Assembly (NCBI GenBank): GCA_963736575.1
Contig: CAVTPD010000001.1
Span: 1,612,001 to 1,676,000, forward strand
DNA length: 64,000 nt
From: CAVTPD01 sp963736575
GTDB lineage: Bacteria; Bacteroidota; Bacteroidia; Cytophagales; JAAEPT01
Direction: 5' to 3'
Part shown: positions 37,207-46,494 of the stretch, piece after piece
Numbering within the stretch: position 1 is the first letter of the stretch
Layout: each line of letters begins with the position of its first letter
Notes under the pieces: generated by a model
Told to the model about the DNA's origin: nothing
The model's input: only the letters and a program-made list of their open reading frames with translations
The model's database searches: none
Program-made: the position numbers and the translations under genes

Positions 37207-38043
37207 TTACTCAATCCCCCATGCTCTAATAATATCTTGGTCGGTGATTAACCTTCCTTCGGTAGAAAAACCTTCTAACAGCAAACGGTACTGTTTTAAC
37301 AATTGACCGTTGTACATCCATTTACCGGGTAAATAAGGAATGTTTTCTTGCTGGCAATAAGCTTGTAGATAATTGGTTTTTCCGTCTTTTTCGGGCATAT
37401 TATGGCAAAAAAGCATTTTGCAATTGTTCAGCAAAGCTTTAAAATTGGGCGCGTCTAAAAATTCGGGAGTAGAAGAAATAGGGGTGGCGTCTATTACTAA
37501 ATCATATGGGCCTTCAAAATGTTCTTTGTGGCTTAGACCTAATTCTTTTTTCTTGGCTAAAACGCGTTCGGGGCTGCGGCCTATCATAGTGGTTTTTATA
37601 CCCAGCTCTTCCAATACATGAAAGGCAACACCAGAAACCCCACCATTTCCGTAAATGACAGCTGTTTTAATTTCAGTCTCTTTTAAGCCTTTTTCCAGCG
37701 CGTACTTTAAACCAATGGCATCGGAATTATAGCCGTACAGTTTTCCGTTTTGATTCACCACTGTATTTACAGCTAAGGTCTTTTTAGCCAGTGGTTCTAC
37801 TTCGTCTAAAAAAGGAATAATGTTCGATTTTAGTCCGCCTTTACCCGTAACAGCCGCACCTCTTGCAATGGGTGAGCGCAACAGACCCGTATAGGTTTGG
37901 GCATCTATATCTTGGGGGAAAGTAAAATAAACCAGATTAAGCCCCAGTTGTTGTAAAGCTTTGTTGTGTTTTTCTATGGAAGAGGCACTTCCGGAAGTAG
38001 AATAAAGAAAAAGGGTTTGGGGGTTCAGTTGTATGGGAAACAT
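37207..38043 (-). CDS. aroE: shikimate dehydrogenase family protein (AroE-like)
   Basis: About 278 residues from ATG 38043 (MFPIQLNPQTLFLYSTSGSAS); an ATG at 38079 would add 12 residues. The N-terminal substrate domain holds SPIARGAAVTGKGGLKS in place of the usual NVTxPxK, Lys68-region and NTVVNQNGKLYGYNSDAIG (NTD/G-x-N-x-D motif for shikimate). The NADP domain has VIYGNGGVSGVAFHVLEEL and DLVIDATPIS. It may catalyse 3-dehydroshikimate reduction or belong to the AroE-like side groups; the altered substrate loop makes me cautious. Confidence 0.85.
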   Translation of the reverse strand: MFPIQLNPQTLFLYSTSGSASSIEKHNKALQQLGLNLVYFTFPQDIDAQTYTGLLRSPIARGAAVTGKGGLKSNIIPFLDEVEPLAKKTLAVNTVVNQNGKLYGYNSDAIGLKYALEKGLKETEIKTAVIYGNGGVSGVAFHVLEELGIKTTMIGRSPERVLAKKKELGLSHKEHFEGPYDLVIDATPISSTPEFLDAPNFKALLNNCKMLFCHNMPEKDGKTNYLQAYCQQENIPYLPGKWMYNGQLLKQYRLLLEGFSTEGRLITDQDIIRAWGIE

Positions 38044-38079
38044 AGATGCTTTTTTATTGGACTCAAAATTACAGAACAA

Positions 38080-38363
38080 CTAAGTAGTTCTTGTACTTTG
38101 TCTAAGTAAATTTCATTTTCATAAAACAAAACAAGCTCCTGAAAGCTATTTGTTTAAAAGCTAAGGGACGCTTGTTGAAATTAACTTAATTATTAAATGC
38201 ATAGTTATTATTTTAAAATTAACTTGCTGTTGTTTAGTATCATATGTTCAATAACATGCTTGTTTTTATTTAAACCATGTTGTTAAGTCGTTTTTCCAGA
38301 TGCTTTAGTATCCAGAAGATAACAAAGATTCACCAGAAAAGAATAAAGAGGAATTCGAATTAA
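38080..38363. other. decayed region upstream of the CHAT remnant
   Basis: Nearly 300 bp without a gene. Around 38340-38370 another frame reads EEFELKRLRF and may be decayed coding sequence from the missing N-terminus of the CHAT protein. Confidence 0.35.
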
Positions 38364-39551
38364 AACGGCTTCGATTCTCTAGAAACTAGTGCTAGCAATA
38401 GTAAATGGCAAGATTTAGCTAATATTCTGGAAAAAGAAGACCAAGTAATTGAAGTGATTGCTTTTCGGCTTTATGAAAAAGATTTTACCGATTCTATCTG
38501 GTACGCAGTGATGGGCGTCAATTCTTCTACACGCGGCAACCCCAGTTTTAACCTAATTAAAAACGGTAATTATTTACACCAAAATGGTATTGCTTATTAT
38601 AGAAACTGCCTCAGTTTTAATGTGCCCGATACTAAATCCTACGAAACATTTTGGCAACCCATACAGAAGCTAATAACAAAACAAGGAAGGGTTTTTATTT
38701 CATTTGACGGGGTATACAATCGATTAAACCTAGAAACCATATTATTGCCCGATGGGGATTTAGTAATCAATGATTACAAATTATCTATTATTGGCACTTC
38801 TAGGGATTTATTAAAAATGAAATCTTTAAGCAATAAGGAAAATCGAAAAAGCGCCTTTTTTATGGGTAATCCGTTGTTTTATTCTAGCACTTATTCTGGT
38901 AAACGAACTTGGGGCCAGCTTGCCGGAACAGAAAAAGAAGTCAATCAATTAAGCGCTTCTTTAAGCCGAAAAAGTTGGGGTTTAGAAGTTTATAAAAATG
39001 AAAACGCTACAGAGGAAGTAGTTAAAAACGTACACAGTCCTGGGGTTTTTCATATGGCTACGCATGGTTTTTATTTAAAAGACGAAGTTGAAAATAACCT
39101 TAAAAAGGTAATCAGAAATTCGGCAACTAATCCACTTTTACGTTCTGGTTTGTTATTGAAAAACGGTGGGGAAATATACGAAGGCGCCAAAGCTTATGAG
39201 TTTAACCGAGAAGATGGCATTCTAACGGCTTATGAAGTAATGAACTTAGATTTAAACAATACAGATCTAGTTGTGCTTAGCGCTTGTGAAACCGGCTTAG
39301 GAGATATTGAACTAGGGGAAGGTGTATTTGGTTTGCAACGTGCTTTTGCAGTAGCGGGTGCTAAAAGTACTATCATTTCACTTTTTAATGTATCTGATGA
39401 GGTTACTACCGAATTAATGGCAAGTTTTTATTCTTATTGGGGTAATAATTTATCTAAATCGGAAGCTTTTCTAGCGGCTAAAAAAGACCTGATGGAAAAG
39501 TACAATAATAACATGTATTGGGGTGCTTTTGTAATTATTGGTACAGAGTAA
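38364..39551 (+). pseudogene. CHAT-domain (caspase-like) protein, N-terminally truncated
   Basis: The frame is open from a stop at 38361-38363, with no ATG near; GTG at 38454 would be the first start. Upstream of it the frame still reads SKWQDLANILEKEDQVIEV, the linker that joins TPR repeats to CHAT domains in longer proteins, so the gene is the 3' part of a TPR-CHAT protease gene. The CHAT peptidase domain itself is intact: catalytic His in VFHMATHGFYL, Cys in LVVLSACETGLGD, and the closing MYWGAFVIIGTE. Such proteases act in caspase-like cell-death or defence pathways. Without the TPR part it is probably dead, though expression of a short active form from the GTG cannot be excluded. A good terminator follows. 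Confidence 0.8.
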
Positions 39552-39626
39552 CTTAGGGTTAATTATTTAAACAGAATAGTGGATAAACCATTTTAGTAGG
39601 CACTGTAACTTTACGGTCTATTAATT

Positions 39627-39663
39627 AAAATAGCCACCAAAATTAATTGAGTGGCTATTTTTT
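39627..39663. terminator. bidirectional intrinsic terminator
   Basis: AAAATAGCCAC, a 15-nt loop, then GTGGCTATTTTTT: an 11-bp stem flanked by A-run and T-run, placed between the convergent CHAT remnant and ice-binding protein genes. It can work in both directions. Confidence 0.85.
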
Positions 39664-39675
39664 ATGATTGTTTAT

Positions 39676-40761
39676 TTATTTTGTTTCGGTAATAACGTTA
39701 GAATCTAAAATAACCGCTGTTTGGGCTAGGGCTCGTCCATTCATAGTAGCTCGTGTAAGAAAGGTGATCCCAGTCATGGATAGGATATTTCCCTCAGAAT
39801 GTGAGTTTGTTCCAAAGCTTGCTTCACCAGCAACTTGCCAGAAAATATTCTTAGCCTGAGCATCACCATTTAACGTAATGGTTACGTCTGCACTTTGGGT
39901 AAGGTCACCAGCAATCTGAAAAATCCAAACATCATTAGTTCCGCCAGTAATTGTAAGATTAGTAGGTATGGTAACGGTACCCGTCCATTTATAGAGGCCA
40001 GAGGTAAGCGTCATGCCGCCAATGTTGCCTGTGCCTAGTTCTAAATAATTGGGTGATGGTCTGCCCGCAGCATCATTATAAGCCGTAATCATGTTATTAA
40101 CTGCTGTTGTAAGATTAACATCTGTTGGCGTTGCCATATCTGCTGCATATACTTTTCCTGTTACTTGAGAAGAAGTAGCGTAGCCCGTATAGTCAACTAA
40201 AGCCATTCCGGTAATGTAAGAGGTGGCTGCAGGACTCAAACCCAAATTACCAGTAATTTTTGAAGTTGGGCTGTTGTTAATGGCCGTTTTAGCTAGAATT
40301 ACATAATTGGCAGCACTACCTAGTTTAACAGTGGCCAGTTGACCAGAAGAATCGCCTGTTGTGAAGCTCCATGTTTTATTAGACGCTAGTGTATTTCCAG
40401 CAATATCCGCAACACCATATGTAATGGTAGCTGTATAAACTTTGTTAGCCATAAAATTATTAGACGGCGTAAAGGTGGCCGTTTTCCCCGCATAGGCTAT
40501 TGTTCCAAAAACTGAATCATTGCCTTGTTTTACCGTAAATGTATTCTCATTTATAGTAGCAGAATTCATTTCCTCAATAAAAACGACCCTTATCGTTTTA
40601 TTTCTTGGTATATCTGTTGCATTGCTAATGGGGTCAGTAGAATTAATGATAGGAGAAGTGCTGTCTATAGGTTTAGGGTCTTCGTCATTATTCTTATTGC
40701 AACCCGTTATTATTAAAAATGAGAGCATAAAAAATGCAATCATTATTTTCAGATAGTTCAT
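39676..40761 (-). CDS. ice-binding lipoprotein (SbsA Ig-like domain plus DUF3494)
   Basis: A 361-residue surface lipoprotein: signal with lipobox (FLIITGCNKN), SbsA-type Ig-like domain at about 35-135 (PISNATDIPRNKTIRVVFIEEMN, GKTATFTPSNNFMANKVYTATIT), then a DUF3494 ice-binding beta-helix at about 142-358 (VKLGSAANYVILAKTAI, NLGLSPAATSYITG, LTSGLYKWTG, DVWIFQIAG, NIFWQVAG, MNGRALAQTAVILDSN). The family binds ice crystals and stops recrystallisation, or attaches cells to ice. It is the best clue to a cold or sea-ice habitat. DUF3494 genes are often passed between phyla. The gene stands alone, closed by the terminator at 39627. Confidence 0.93.
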   Translation of the reverse strand: MNYLKIMIAFFMLSFLIITGCNKNNDEDPKPIDSTSPIINSTDPISNATDIPRNKTIRVVFIEEMNSATINENTFTVKQGNDSVFGTIAYAGKTATFTPSNNFMANKVYTATITYGVADIAGNTLASNKTWSFTTGDSSGQLATVKLGSAANYVILAKTAINNSPTSKITGNLGLSPAATSYITGMALVDYTGYATSSQVTGKVYAADMATPTDVNLTTAVNNMITAYNDAAGRPSPNYLELGTGNIGGMTLTSGLYKWTGTVTIPTNLTITGGTNDVWIFQIAGDLTQSADVTITLNGDAQAKNIFWQVAGEASFGTNSHSEGNILSMTGITFLTRATMNGRALAQTAVILDSNVITETK

Positions 40762-40948
40762 AAATTTATTGTTTAGGAGGTGAAATTATTCACTTGTAAA
40801 GGTTAAAGCTTTTGAACAATAAATCATTACACAAGAAATATAGATAGTTACATAATTCAATGTTTTATTTGGTGATTAAAGGCCCTTTATTTTGTTAATT
40901 GCATTTTTAAGACATGGCCTTGTCTGTTTTACAAAAGGTTAATCTCGG

Positions 40949-41644
40949 TCAAATTGAAATAGGAAATACTGTTTTTTGTCCTTTTGTAAGAAGCCAACAC
41001 ATGAACACCAATTCTCCAAAAAAGGTGATAGTAAGGAATTCAGTATTCATGTTTGGAAGAAAAAACTTTGCTAGGTTATTAAGAAAATATCCTATACCAG
41101 CAATAACTAGTAATACGCCTATAAGATTAGGGATATAGTTCGATTTGATGACCAAAATACCTAGTAGAATTAAATAAATTCCAAAAAGTATAAGGGCGAA
41201 TGACCACCCAGTTTTAAAGGAATGGAAGTAGAATGTAATTTGATTGGAAACCTGATTTATATCAATGGATTGAGATAGTTTTACCATCTTCAAAAGTATT
41301 GCTATTTGTATAAGGTTATACAACGCAATTAGATAAAAGGAGGCAAACAATAATCTGAACCAAGCGCTAAGAAGTGATAGCATTTTATTAACTGGGGAAA
41401 GGAAAATATACAACGCCCATGCCGCCACTAGATCACCTATTATAGTGATGAAATTTAGAAATATGCCTAGTATAAAAAGCGTTTGATTATTCTCTAATTT
41501 GATGAACGTTTCCTTTGGGTTAGCACTGAACAATTGGGGGAATATTCCGAACTCTGCAACCGGAACAGTTAATACCATAATTAAAATAGAAATTCCTGCA
41601 ATCAATGCAGCATTTCCGGAGGTTGGTTTATTGGGCGTTTCCAT
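40949..41644 (-). CDS. DUF4386 family membrane protein
   Basis: About 231 residues from ATG 41644 (METPNKPTSGNAALIAGIS); an upstream start at 41704 would add 20 unlikely residues. Six hydrophobic helices are visible, with the family phrases ETFIKLENNQTLFILGIFL and YIPNLIGVLLVIAGIGYFL. The DUF4386 family has no known function. It lies 100 bp downstream of a Crp/Fnr-type regulator on the same strand and is a likely target or operon partner. Confidence 0.85.
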   Translation of the reverse strand: METPNKPTSGNAALIAGISILIMVLTVPVAEFGIFPQLFSANPKETFIKLENNQTLFILGIFLNFITIIGDLVAAWALYIFLSPVNKMLSLLSAWFRLLFASFYLIALYNLIQIAILLKMVKLSQSIDINQVSNQITFYFHSFKTGWSFALILFGIYLILLGILVIKSNYIPNLIGVLLVIAGIGYFLNNLAKFFLPNMNTEFLTITFFGELVFMCWLLTKGQKTVFPISI

Positions 41645-41743
41645 ACTTCTTTTTTTTAAGTAAAATTGGAGAACTACCAAATGCAATCCATTGACCTGAA
41701 TCAAGAAATGCTTTAAAAAGAAAAATTAAATGATTGGAATAGC

Positions 41744-42322
41744 TTATGTTTTTTTGGTTGATATTCTTTTTCGTATTCTACTAAGTGTTTCTGGTTGAAT
41801 ACCTAGATAACTGGCAATATGATATTGTGAAACTCTGCTGATTAAATTAGGCTGAGTTTCTAATAAATGGGTATACCGTTGTTCCGGATTAAGTGTTTTG
41901 TAGGTGTCGTAGGCTATTTTGTGTTGAACAACTTGTTCACTATTTAATTGATTGCCAATCACTTCAAGTTTTGGAATTTTCTTAAGCAGTTCTTTTGTTT
42001 TCTCCATTGATCCAACACAGATAATAGAATCTTCTAGACAGGCTATAAAATACTCTGACGGAGACTGGGTGTGATAGCTAAGAGGCATAGCAATTTGATT
42101 TTCAGTGAAAAACTCCGTCGTTTTCTCTTCCCCATTAATGAGGTAATAGCTTCTTATACAACCTTCTAAAACCAGAAAGCAGGCATTAGAAATAGTGCCT
42201 CCATAAAGCAAAATAGTATCTTTCTTAAACGTTTTTAAAAGGTCAAATTCAATAATGGTATTGATTTCCTCTTCTGTAAGGTCTATATATTTTAAGATGT
42301 ATTTTATAGCTTCATTTTCCAT
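41744..42322 (-). CDS. Crp/Fnr family transcriptional regulator
   Basis: A 192-residue regulator with an N-terminal cyclic-nucleotide-binding-like beta roll (about 25-115: ILLYGGTISNACFLVLEGCIRSYYLINGEEKTTEFFTENQ, read here in parts) and a short C-terminal helix-turn-helix (SQYHIASYLGIQPETLSRIRK). It has no Cys cluster for an Fe-S centre, and the phosphate-binding cassette for cAMP is not conserved, as is common in the short Bacteroidota members. It probably regulates itself and the DUF4386 gene next to it. Confidence 0.9.
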   Translation of the reverse strand: MENEAIKYILKYIDLTEEEINTIIEFDLLKTFKKDTILLYGGTISNACFLVLEGCIRSYYLINGEEKTTEFFTENQIAMPLSYHTQSPSEYFIACLEDSIICVGSMEKTKELLKKIPKLEVIGNQLNSEQVVQHKIAYDTYKTLNPEQRYTHLLETQPNLISRVSQYHIASYLGIQPETLSRIRKRISTKKT

Positions 42323-42750
42323 GAAATATTATTAATGTAGTTGAAGAATCACCTTTGAAATAACACGTTAAATATATGAATTATACCTGGATAGAATACG
42401 ATAAACGGTTTATTTACCAACTAACCAATAAGGGATGTTGTGAGAGGTATATGGCTCAAGGCTGTTGGCTATAGCTCCATTTTTTGGCTTTTAAAGTGGG
42501 GGTTGGCGATACACAAAAAATCTCTATTTATCATTTTACACTTGTCTAGATTTTCTTCTTTAGAAATAATCACAAAAGCTAGTGTTGTTTATGTCGATAT
42601 TATAACCAAAATAAGCTTTCCCCGATTCAACCTTCATCTTCTGCAAAAGGACTGATGAAGGTAATGGTTGTCAATAATCCAACTACAATTATTAAAATGA
42701 ATAAAAGAAAAAAATTAATCTTTAAAATCAATATATGTTCTGATATATGA
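42323..42750. other. intergenic region with a partial attC-like arm
   Basis: About 430 bp without a supported gene. At 42362-42390 the sequence AACACGTTAAATATATGAAT resembles the left arm of the attC-like site at 60371, so it may be a decayed site marking the left edge of the cassette array. The 71-residue open frame at 42440 looks random. Confidence 0.4.
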
Positions 42751-42934
42751 ACGCTAACGCCTCGGCCATGTGCTGAGTCGTATTAAATAGTTTCGTAGTT
42801 CAAAGTAGCGAATTTGTGAAATATGTTGTTGTTTCGTTTTTTTCGAATTCGCAGGATTAGCGGTGATGCAAATAGGGAAGGAGTAGCGGTACGTACTACT
42901 TCGCTTTTGAATCATAGCCCATGTTGTGTGGAGT
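42751..42934. repeat. attC-like site before the ParDE cassette
   Basis: Begins ACGCTAACGCC and ends CATAGCCCATGTTGTGTGG. The core GTTGTGT (42923-42929) is complementary to ACACAAC at 43547-43553, the other end of the ParDE cassette. The two arms match poorly, so it may join halves of two sites. Confidence 0.5.
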
Positions 42935-43240
42935 TTATTCTTTAATTCTGTTAGGTATATCCATCATTTGATGTAGAATCCTAACAATCTCAATTTGTTG
43001 TTTTTTGGTTGTTCTGTAAAAGATGATGTGAGATTTTACTTTACTACATCTATAATCTTTTCTTACGTCATCCAACTGTTTGCCAATGCTAGGATAACTG
43101 GCCAAATAATTTATTTCGTCCATTATCTGACTGTAGTATCTTTCAGCTTGAACTTGAGACCAAGTATTAACAGTATAAGTCCAGATTATTCTTAAATCAT
43201 TAAGTGCACTCTTACTGATTATGAAATTAGAATTATTCAT
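42935..43240 (-). CDS. parE: RelE/ParE family toxin
   Basis: A 101-residue ParE-like toxin: KSALNDLRIIWTYTVNTWSQVQAERYYSQI, SYPSIGKQLDDVRKDYRCSKVKSHIIFYR and EIVRILHQMMDIPNRI are the standard blocks of the family. ParE toxins poison DNA gyrase; RelE types cut mRNA. The sequence is closer to ParE, and the partner antitoxin upstream is ParD-like. Overlaps the antitoxin stop by 8 bp. Toxin-antitoxin pairs are common stabilising passengers of integron arrays. Confidence 0.92.
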   Translation of the reverse strand: MNNSNFIISKSALNDLRIIWTYTVNTWSQVQAERYYSQIMDEINYLASYPSIGKQLDDVRKDYRCSKVKSHIIFYRTTKKQQIEIVRILHQMMDIPNRIKE

Positions 43241-43478
43241 TTGTTCCGTTTTTCAGCTCATTTAAAAATTGATCTGAATCGAAGTTGTCAATGAACCCAC
43301 TTTTTTCACCTTCTTCTAAAGCTTTTCTTAATTGAATCACTTTGTTTTTTTCATCTTCAAGTAATCTCAATGCCGTACGAATTACTTCGCTTGCTGAAGT
43401 ATATTTTCCGGACGAAATTTCTTGATTAATAAATTGTTCGAAGTGATTCCCTAAAATTATTGATGTGTTTTTTCCCAT
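43233..43478 (-). CDS. parD: ParD-like antitoxin (ribbon-helix-helix)
   Basis: An 81-residue antitoxin with the ParD/CC2985 signature TSIILGNHFEQFINQEISSGKYTSASEVIRTALRLLEDEE-like start (FINQEISSGKYTSASEVIR is seen exactly) and an acidic C-terminal toxin-binding tail (SGFIDNFDSDQFLNELK). First gene of the pair; the N-terminal ribbon-helix-helix should bind its own promoter. Together with the toxin it forms one cassette between 42923 and 43553. Confidence 0.92.
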   Translation of the reverse strand: MGKNTSIILGNHFEQFINQEISSGKYTSASEVIRTALRLLEDEKNKVIQLRKALEEGEKSGFIDNFDSDQFLNELKNGTNE

Positions 43479-43545
43479 GTCATCATGTTTTATATAAATA
43501 TACCATTTTCTGGTACTAAAAGTTTTCTGAAATGGGATTTATTTC

Positions 43546-43633
43546 AACACAACGCCACTATATGAATCATGGCTGATTTAAATGTACTAAAGTTTCGGTT
43601 TACCACTAACCAGCCATGAAATATACAGAGTGT
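43546..43633. repeat. attC-like site after ParDE, split by a group II intron
   Basis: Core ACACAACG, then arms ACTATATGAATCATGGCTG and CCAGCCATGAAATATACAGAGTGT. The right core continues beyond the intron as TGGCGTTAG at 47034. Joined, it reads AGTGTTGGCGTTAG, a normal right end for these sites. Confidence 0.65.
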
Positions 43634-43743
43634 GTGTGCCTTGAATGGTGAATATAGCTCATGAAAATGAGTGTTCCTAAGGGTGTGAACTTGCTACATT
43701 TAACTGGACGAAATTAAATGCGCGTAATTCCTAAATTTATATT

Positions 43744-44034
43744 ATGAGCAAATACGATCGAGAGTTTAAAATAATGGCCGTTGAACTTTTAAATAGTGGT
43801 AAGTCATCAGAGCAAGTTGGAAAAGAACTTGGCTTAGGTCACGATACAGCCAGACGGTGGAAAAATCAGTTAGATAGTATATATGAAAGTGATTTTAAAA
43901 AGACCTTGTGTAGTGAACAAGCAGAATTAATACAACTTAAAAAGGAGTTACGAGAGATAAAGCTAGAAAGAGATATACTAAAAAAGGCAGTAAGCATCTT
44001 CTCCAAGAACGACGGGAAAAGTTTCGATTCATAG
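43744..44034 (+). CDS. IS3-family transposase OrfA
   Basis: A 96-residue DNA-binding subunit with a helix-turn-helix (SSEQVGKELGLGHDTARRWKN) and a leucine-zipper-like coil (LIQLKKELREIKLERDILKKA). Near its end is the slippery run A-AAA-AAG at 43980-43986, allowing the -1 frameshift that makes the OrfAB transposase. Terminal-end recognition is the usual role of the OrfA part. Confidence 0.93.
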   Translation: MSKYDREFKIMAVELLNSGKSSEQVGKELGLGHDTARRWKNQLDSIYESDFKKTLCSEQAELIQLKKELREIKLERDILKKAVSIFSKNDGKSFDS

Positions 44035-44066
44035 CTAAATACAAAACTATTTTTCCTGTTGAGAAG

Positions 44067-44885
44067 ATGTGCAAAGTTTTAGGTGTAAGTAAAAGTGGAT
44101 ACTACAACTGGTTGTCCAATAAGCCTTCGAAACGTTCACTTCAAAACAAAATGATCTTATCTCATATCAAAGCCATACATAAAGAGAGTAGACAAACATA
44201 TGGGAGTCCTAGAATGACAAAATCCTTATTAAAGAGAGGCGTATCTGTTTCAAGACCTAGAGTTGCAAGACTCATGAAATCTGCGAAAATAAGGAGTGTA
44301 ATCAGTAAGAAGTATATAGTTACAACAGACTCTCAACATAATTATTTACCTGCTCCAAATTTATTGAATAGGAGTTTTAAAGTTAATAGACCTGGCAAGG
44401 CATGGGTGTCTGATATAACATATATTAAAGCAGGAGGAAAATGGTTTTATTTCACTGCCGTTATTGACCTATTCGATAGAAAGGTAGTTGGATGGTCTAC
44501 AAGTGATAATATGAGTGCAAAAGACACAACAATTAAAGCTCTGAAAATGGCTTTATTTAATAGAAAACCAGAAAAGTTAATCCTGCACTCTGATCGAGGA
44601 ATACAATATGCATGTGAGGAGTTTAGAAAAATACTTAAACAGGAAAATATCATTCAAAGCATGAGTAGAAAAGCGAACTGCTGGGATAATGCAGTTGCTG
44701 AAAGTTTCTTCAAAACATTGAAAGTAGAATGTACTAATCGATTTAAGTTTCAATCCTTTCTTGAGGCCAAAAAAGAAATATTCAGTTATGTAGAGGGGTG
44801 GTACAATCGTAAAAGATTACATTCTACAAATAACTTTAAAGCACCAATTGATAAAAAGTTAAATACATTAAAATTAGTCGCTTAA
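44067..44885 (+). CDS. IS3-family transposase OrfB (DDE catalytic subunit)
   Basis: A 272-residue integrase-core protein in the -1 frame relative to OrfA; translation probably enters at the A6G site at 43980 (reading on as FRFIAKYKTIFPVEKMCKVLG) rather than at ATG 44067. DDE residues are in WVSDITYI, LILHSDRGIQY and DNAVAESFFKTLK, followed by YNRKRLHS. All catalytic motifs are intact. Confidence 0.94.
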   Translation: MCKVLGVSKSGYYNWLSNKPSKRSLQNKMILSHIKAIHKESRQTYGSPRMTKSLLKRGVSVSRPRVARLMKSAKIRSVISKKYIVTTDSQHNYLPAPNLLNRSFKVNRPGKAWVSDITYIKAGGKWFYFTAVIDLFDRKVVGWSTSDNMSAKDTTIKALKMALFNRKPEKLILHSDRGIQYACEEFRKILKQENIIQSMSRKANCWDNAVAESFFKTLKVECTNRFKFQSFLEAKKEIFSYVEGWYNRKRLHSTNNFKAPIDKKLNTLKLVA

Positions 44886-44915
44886 ATTAATGTCCATTTT
44901 TTTGTTGCAAGTCCA

Positions 44916-45178
44916 AACATTATGCTCGACCAACTGGATAAATATCTCAAAAGAGAAGGTTGCATATTCGTTCGCTACGCCGACGATTTTAGTATTTATA
45001 CGAAGTCAAAAGCAGCAGCCAAGAAGATTGGTAACAAGGTTTTTCTTTTCCTAAAGGACAAACTCGATTTACCTATTAACAGAGCGAAAAGCGGAATCCG
45101 CAGACCAGTAGACTTTGAGTTGTTAGGTCATGGATTCACACCAACCTACAAGAAAGAGAAAGGTACTGTCCATATTAG
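44916..45178 (+). pseudogene. group II intron reverse transcriptase fragment (RT domain)
   Basis: From about 44922 the frame reads LDKYLKREGCIFVRYADDF, with the reverse-transcriptase active-site motif YADD, then INRAKSGIRRPVDFELLGHGF. It is cut on the left by IS3 and on the right by IS256. It corresponds to the palm of an LtrA-type maturase; fingers are missing. Confidence 0.85.
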
Positions 45179-46480
45179 TGTGTCTGCTAGTAGGGTTTTC
45201 CACTGTTAACTTCGTAGCTAGATTTTACTAAAGTTATCATCAAATTTAAAATTACTAATGGGGTAGCTGTAAGTTTTTTCTTCCATCTCCATTGCTACGT
45301 AGCCCATCAGTGTAATAGCTGCTTTAGGATTAGGTAAAGCGTTTCTCATTTTCAAGGTTCTTCTAAAGGATTTATTTAATCTTTCAATCCAATTTGTAGT
45401 GTAAATCATTCTTCTAATTCGGTAATCGAAATTTAAGTAGGTAAAGAGATTTTCTAAATCATCTTTTTCTATGGTTGATTTCAGTTTAGGGTAAGTTTTA
45501 GACCATTTTATTAGTGTTTCTTTTAAGTTTTTAATGCCTTCATTCGTTGTGTTAAACACATCATCGGGATTAAATACGTTTTTTATTTCTGTGTTAAATT
45601 CTTCTCTATGTGTTTTACGAATATGTTTATTCAGGTTCCGTTGAAAGTGCAATACACAGCTTTGTTTCAGGCTCGATGAGAATACTTTTCCTACCACATG
45701 TTCAAGCCCTGTTAAACCATCAAATACAAATAAACCGACTCTATCTACTCCTCTTGATTTAATATCTTCTAATACTTCCTGCCAGCCTGATGCTGATTCT
45801 TGAGGTATATTGACTATACCCAAAACTTCTCTTGTATAATCGTCTTTTAAACCTAATAAGATATAGAAGGCTTCTGTGGCTACTGTTTCTCTTCTTACTT
45901 TAACATGAATAGCATCGATGTAAACAACCGGATAGTAGGTATCCAATTGCCTTTCAAGCCATGATTCTACTAAGGAAGAAAAATCCGTAGTGATTCTAGA
46001 GATTTTACTTTTACTATAACTAGTTCCATAAATGTTTTCTACTACATTTTCTATTTGACGAGTAGTTAATCCTTTTCCATATAGCTCAAAACAGAGATCT
46101 TTTATCTGTTCTTCCTGCTCGTTTAATAAGCCTAATATCACCGGACGAAACACTCCAAGACGATCTCTAGGGATCTTTAACTGTAGTTTTGATCCTATAC
46201 CTGCTTTTTGAGCATAACGGTATCCATTGCCTTTATTAATACCTTCTGAAGATTCTTCTAAAAACGTATTTCTTTCGCTTAACATTAATCCATTTACCAG
46301 CATAGAGAACAAGTCATTCAGACCATGTTCTGCTTGAATGTGAGAATTTATGATCGCCTGTAGCTGATTTTTACTTATTTTTAACTCGGTTTCCTGCTTT
46401 AACTCTTCCATAATAATATTTGTCGTTATTTACTATTATGAAGTTAATTGTGGGAAACCCTTTTTCAACTATAGACACAC
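45179..46480 (-). mobile_element. IS256-family insertion sequence, intact
   Basis: Ends GTGTGTCTGCTAGTAGGG (left) and GTGTGTCTATAGTTGAAAAG (right, minus strand) extend into shared blocks GGGTTTTCCAC/GGGTTTCCCAC and TTAACTTC. Encloses one full transposase. The maturase pieces on its two sides overlap in homology instead of joining, so no simple target duplication is seen. Confidence 0.8.
45218..46411 (-). CDS. IS256-family transposase
   Basis: Full-length mutator-type transposase of 397 residues. DDE residues lie in VVYIDAIHVKVR, LFVFDGLTGLEHV and TTNWIERLNKSFRRTLK; the CxxH-type block SCVLHFQRNLNKH is also present. It differs strongly from the other IS256 transposase at 48451, so two unrelated lineages entered the array. 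Confidence 0.95.
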   Translation of the reverse strand: MEELKQETELKISKNQLQAIINSHIQAEHGLNDLFSMLVNGLMLSERNTFLEESSEGINKGNGYRYAQKAGIGSKLQLKIPRDRLGVFRPVILGLLNEQEEQIKDLCFELYGKGLTTRQIENVVENIYGTSYSKSKISRITTDFSSLVESWLERQLDTYYPVVYIDAIHVKVRRETVATEAFYILLGLKDDYTREVLGIVNIPQESASGWQEVLEDIKSRGVDRVGLFVFDGLTGLEHVVGKVFSSSLKQSCVLHFQRNLNKHIRKTHREEFNTEIKNVFNPDDVFNTTNEGIKNLKETLIKWSKTYPKLKSTIEKDDLENLFTYLNFDYRIRRMIYTTNWIERLNKSFRRTLKMRNALPNPKAAITLMGYVAMEMEEKTYSYPISNFKFDDNFSKI

Positions 46481-46494
46481 TTTTCGGGACAGTA

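Larger units (their letters stand above)
43686..44915 (+). mobile_element. IS3-family insertion sequence, apparently intact
   Basis: Inverted ends TGAACTTGCTACATTTAAC (left) and TGGACTTGCAACAAAAAAAT (right, minus strand) enclose orfA and orfB. No target duplication is visible (GGTG before, AACA after), which fits a later deletion next to the element that removed the front of the intron. Confidence 0.85.

Noticed and set aside
44447..44653. Minus-strand frame inside the IS3 orfB
   Set aside because: It is a shadow of the transposase gene with no independent support, as are many antisense frames in the adhesin and RND genes.
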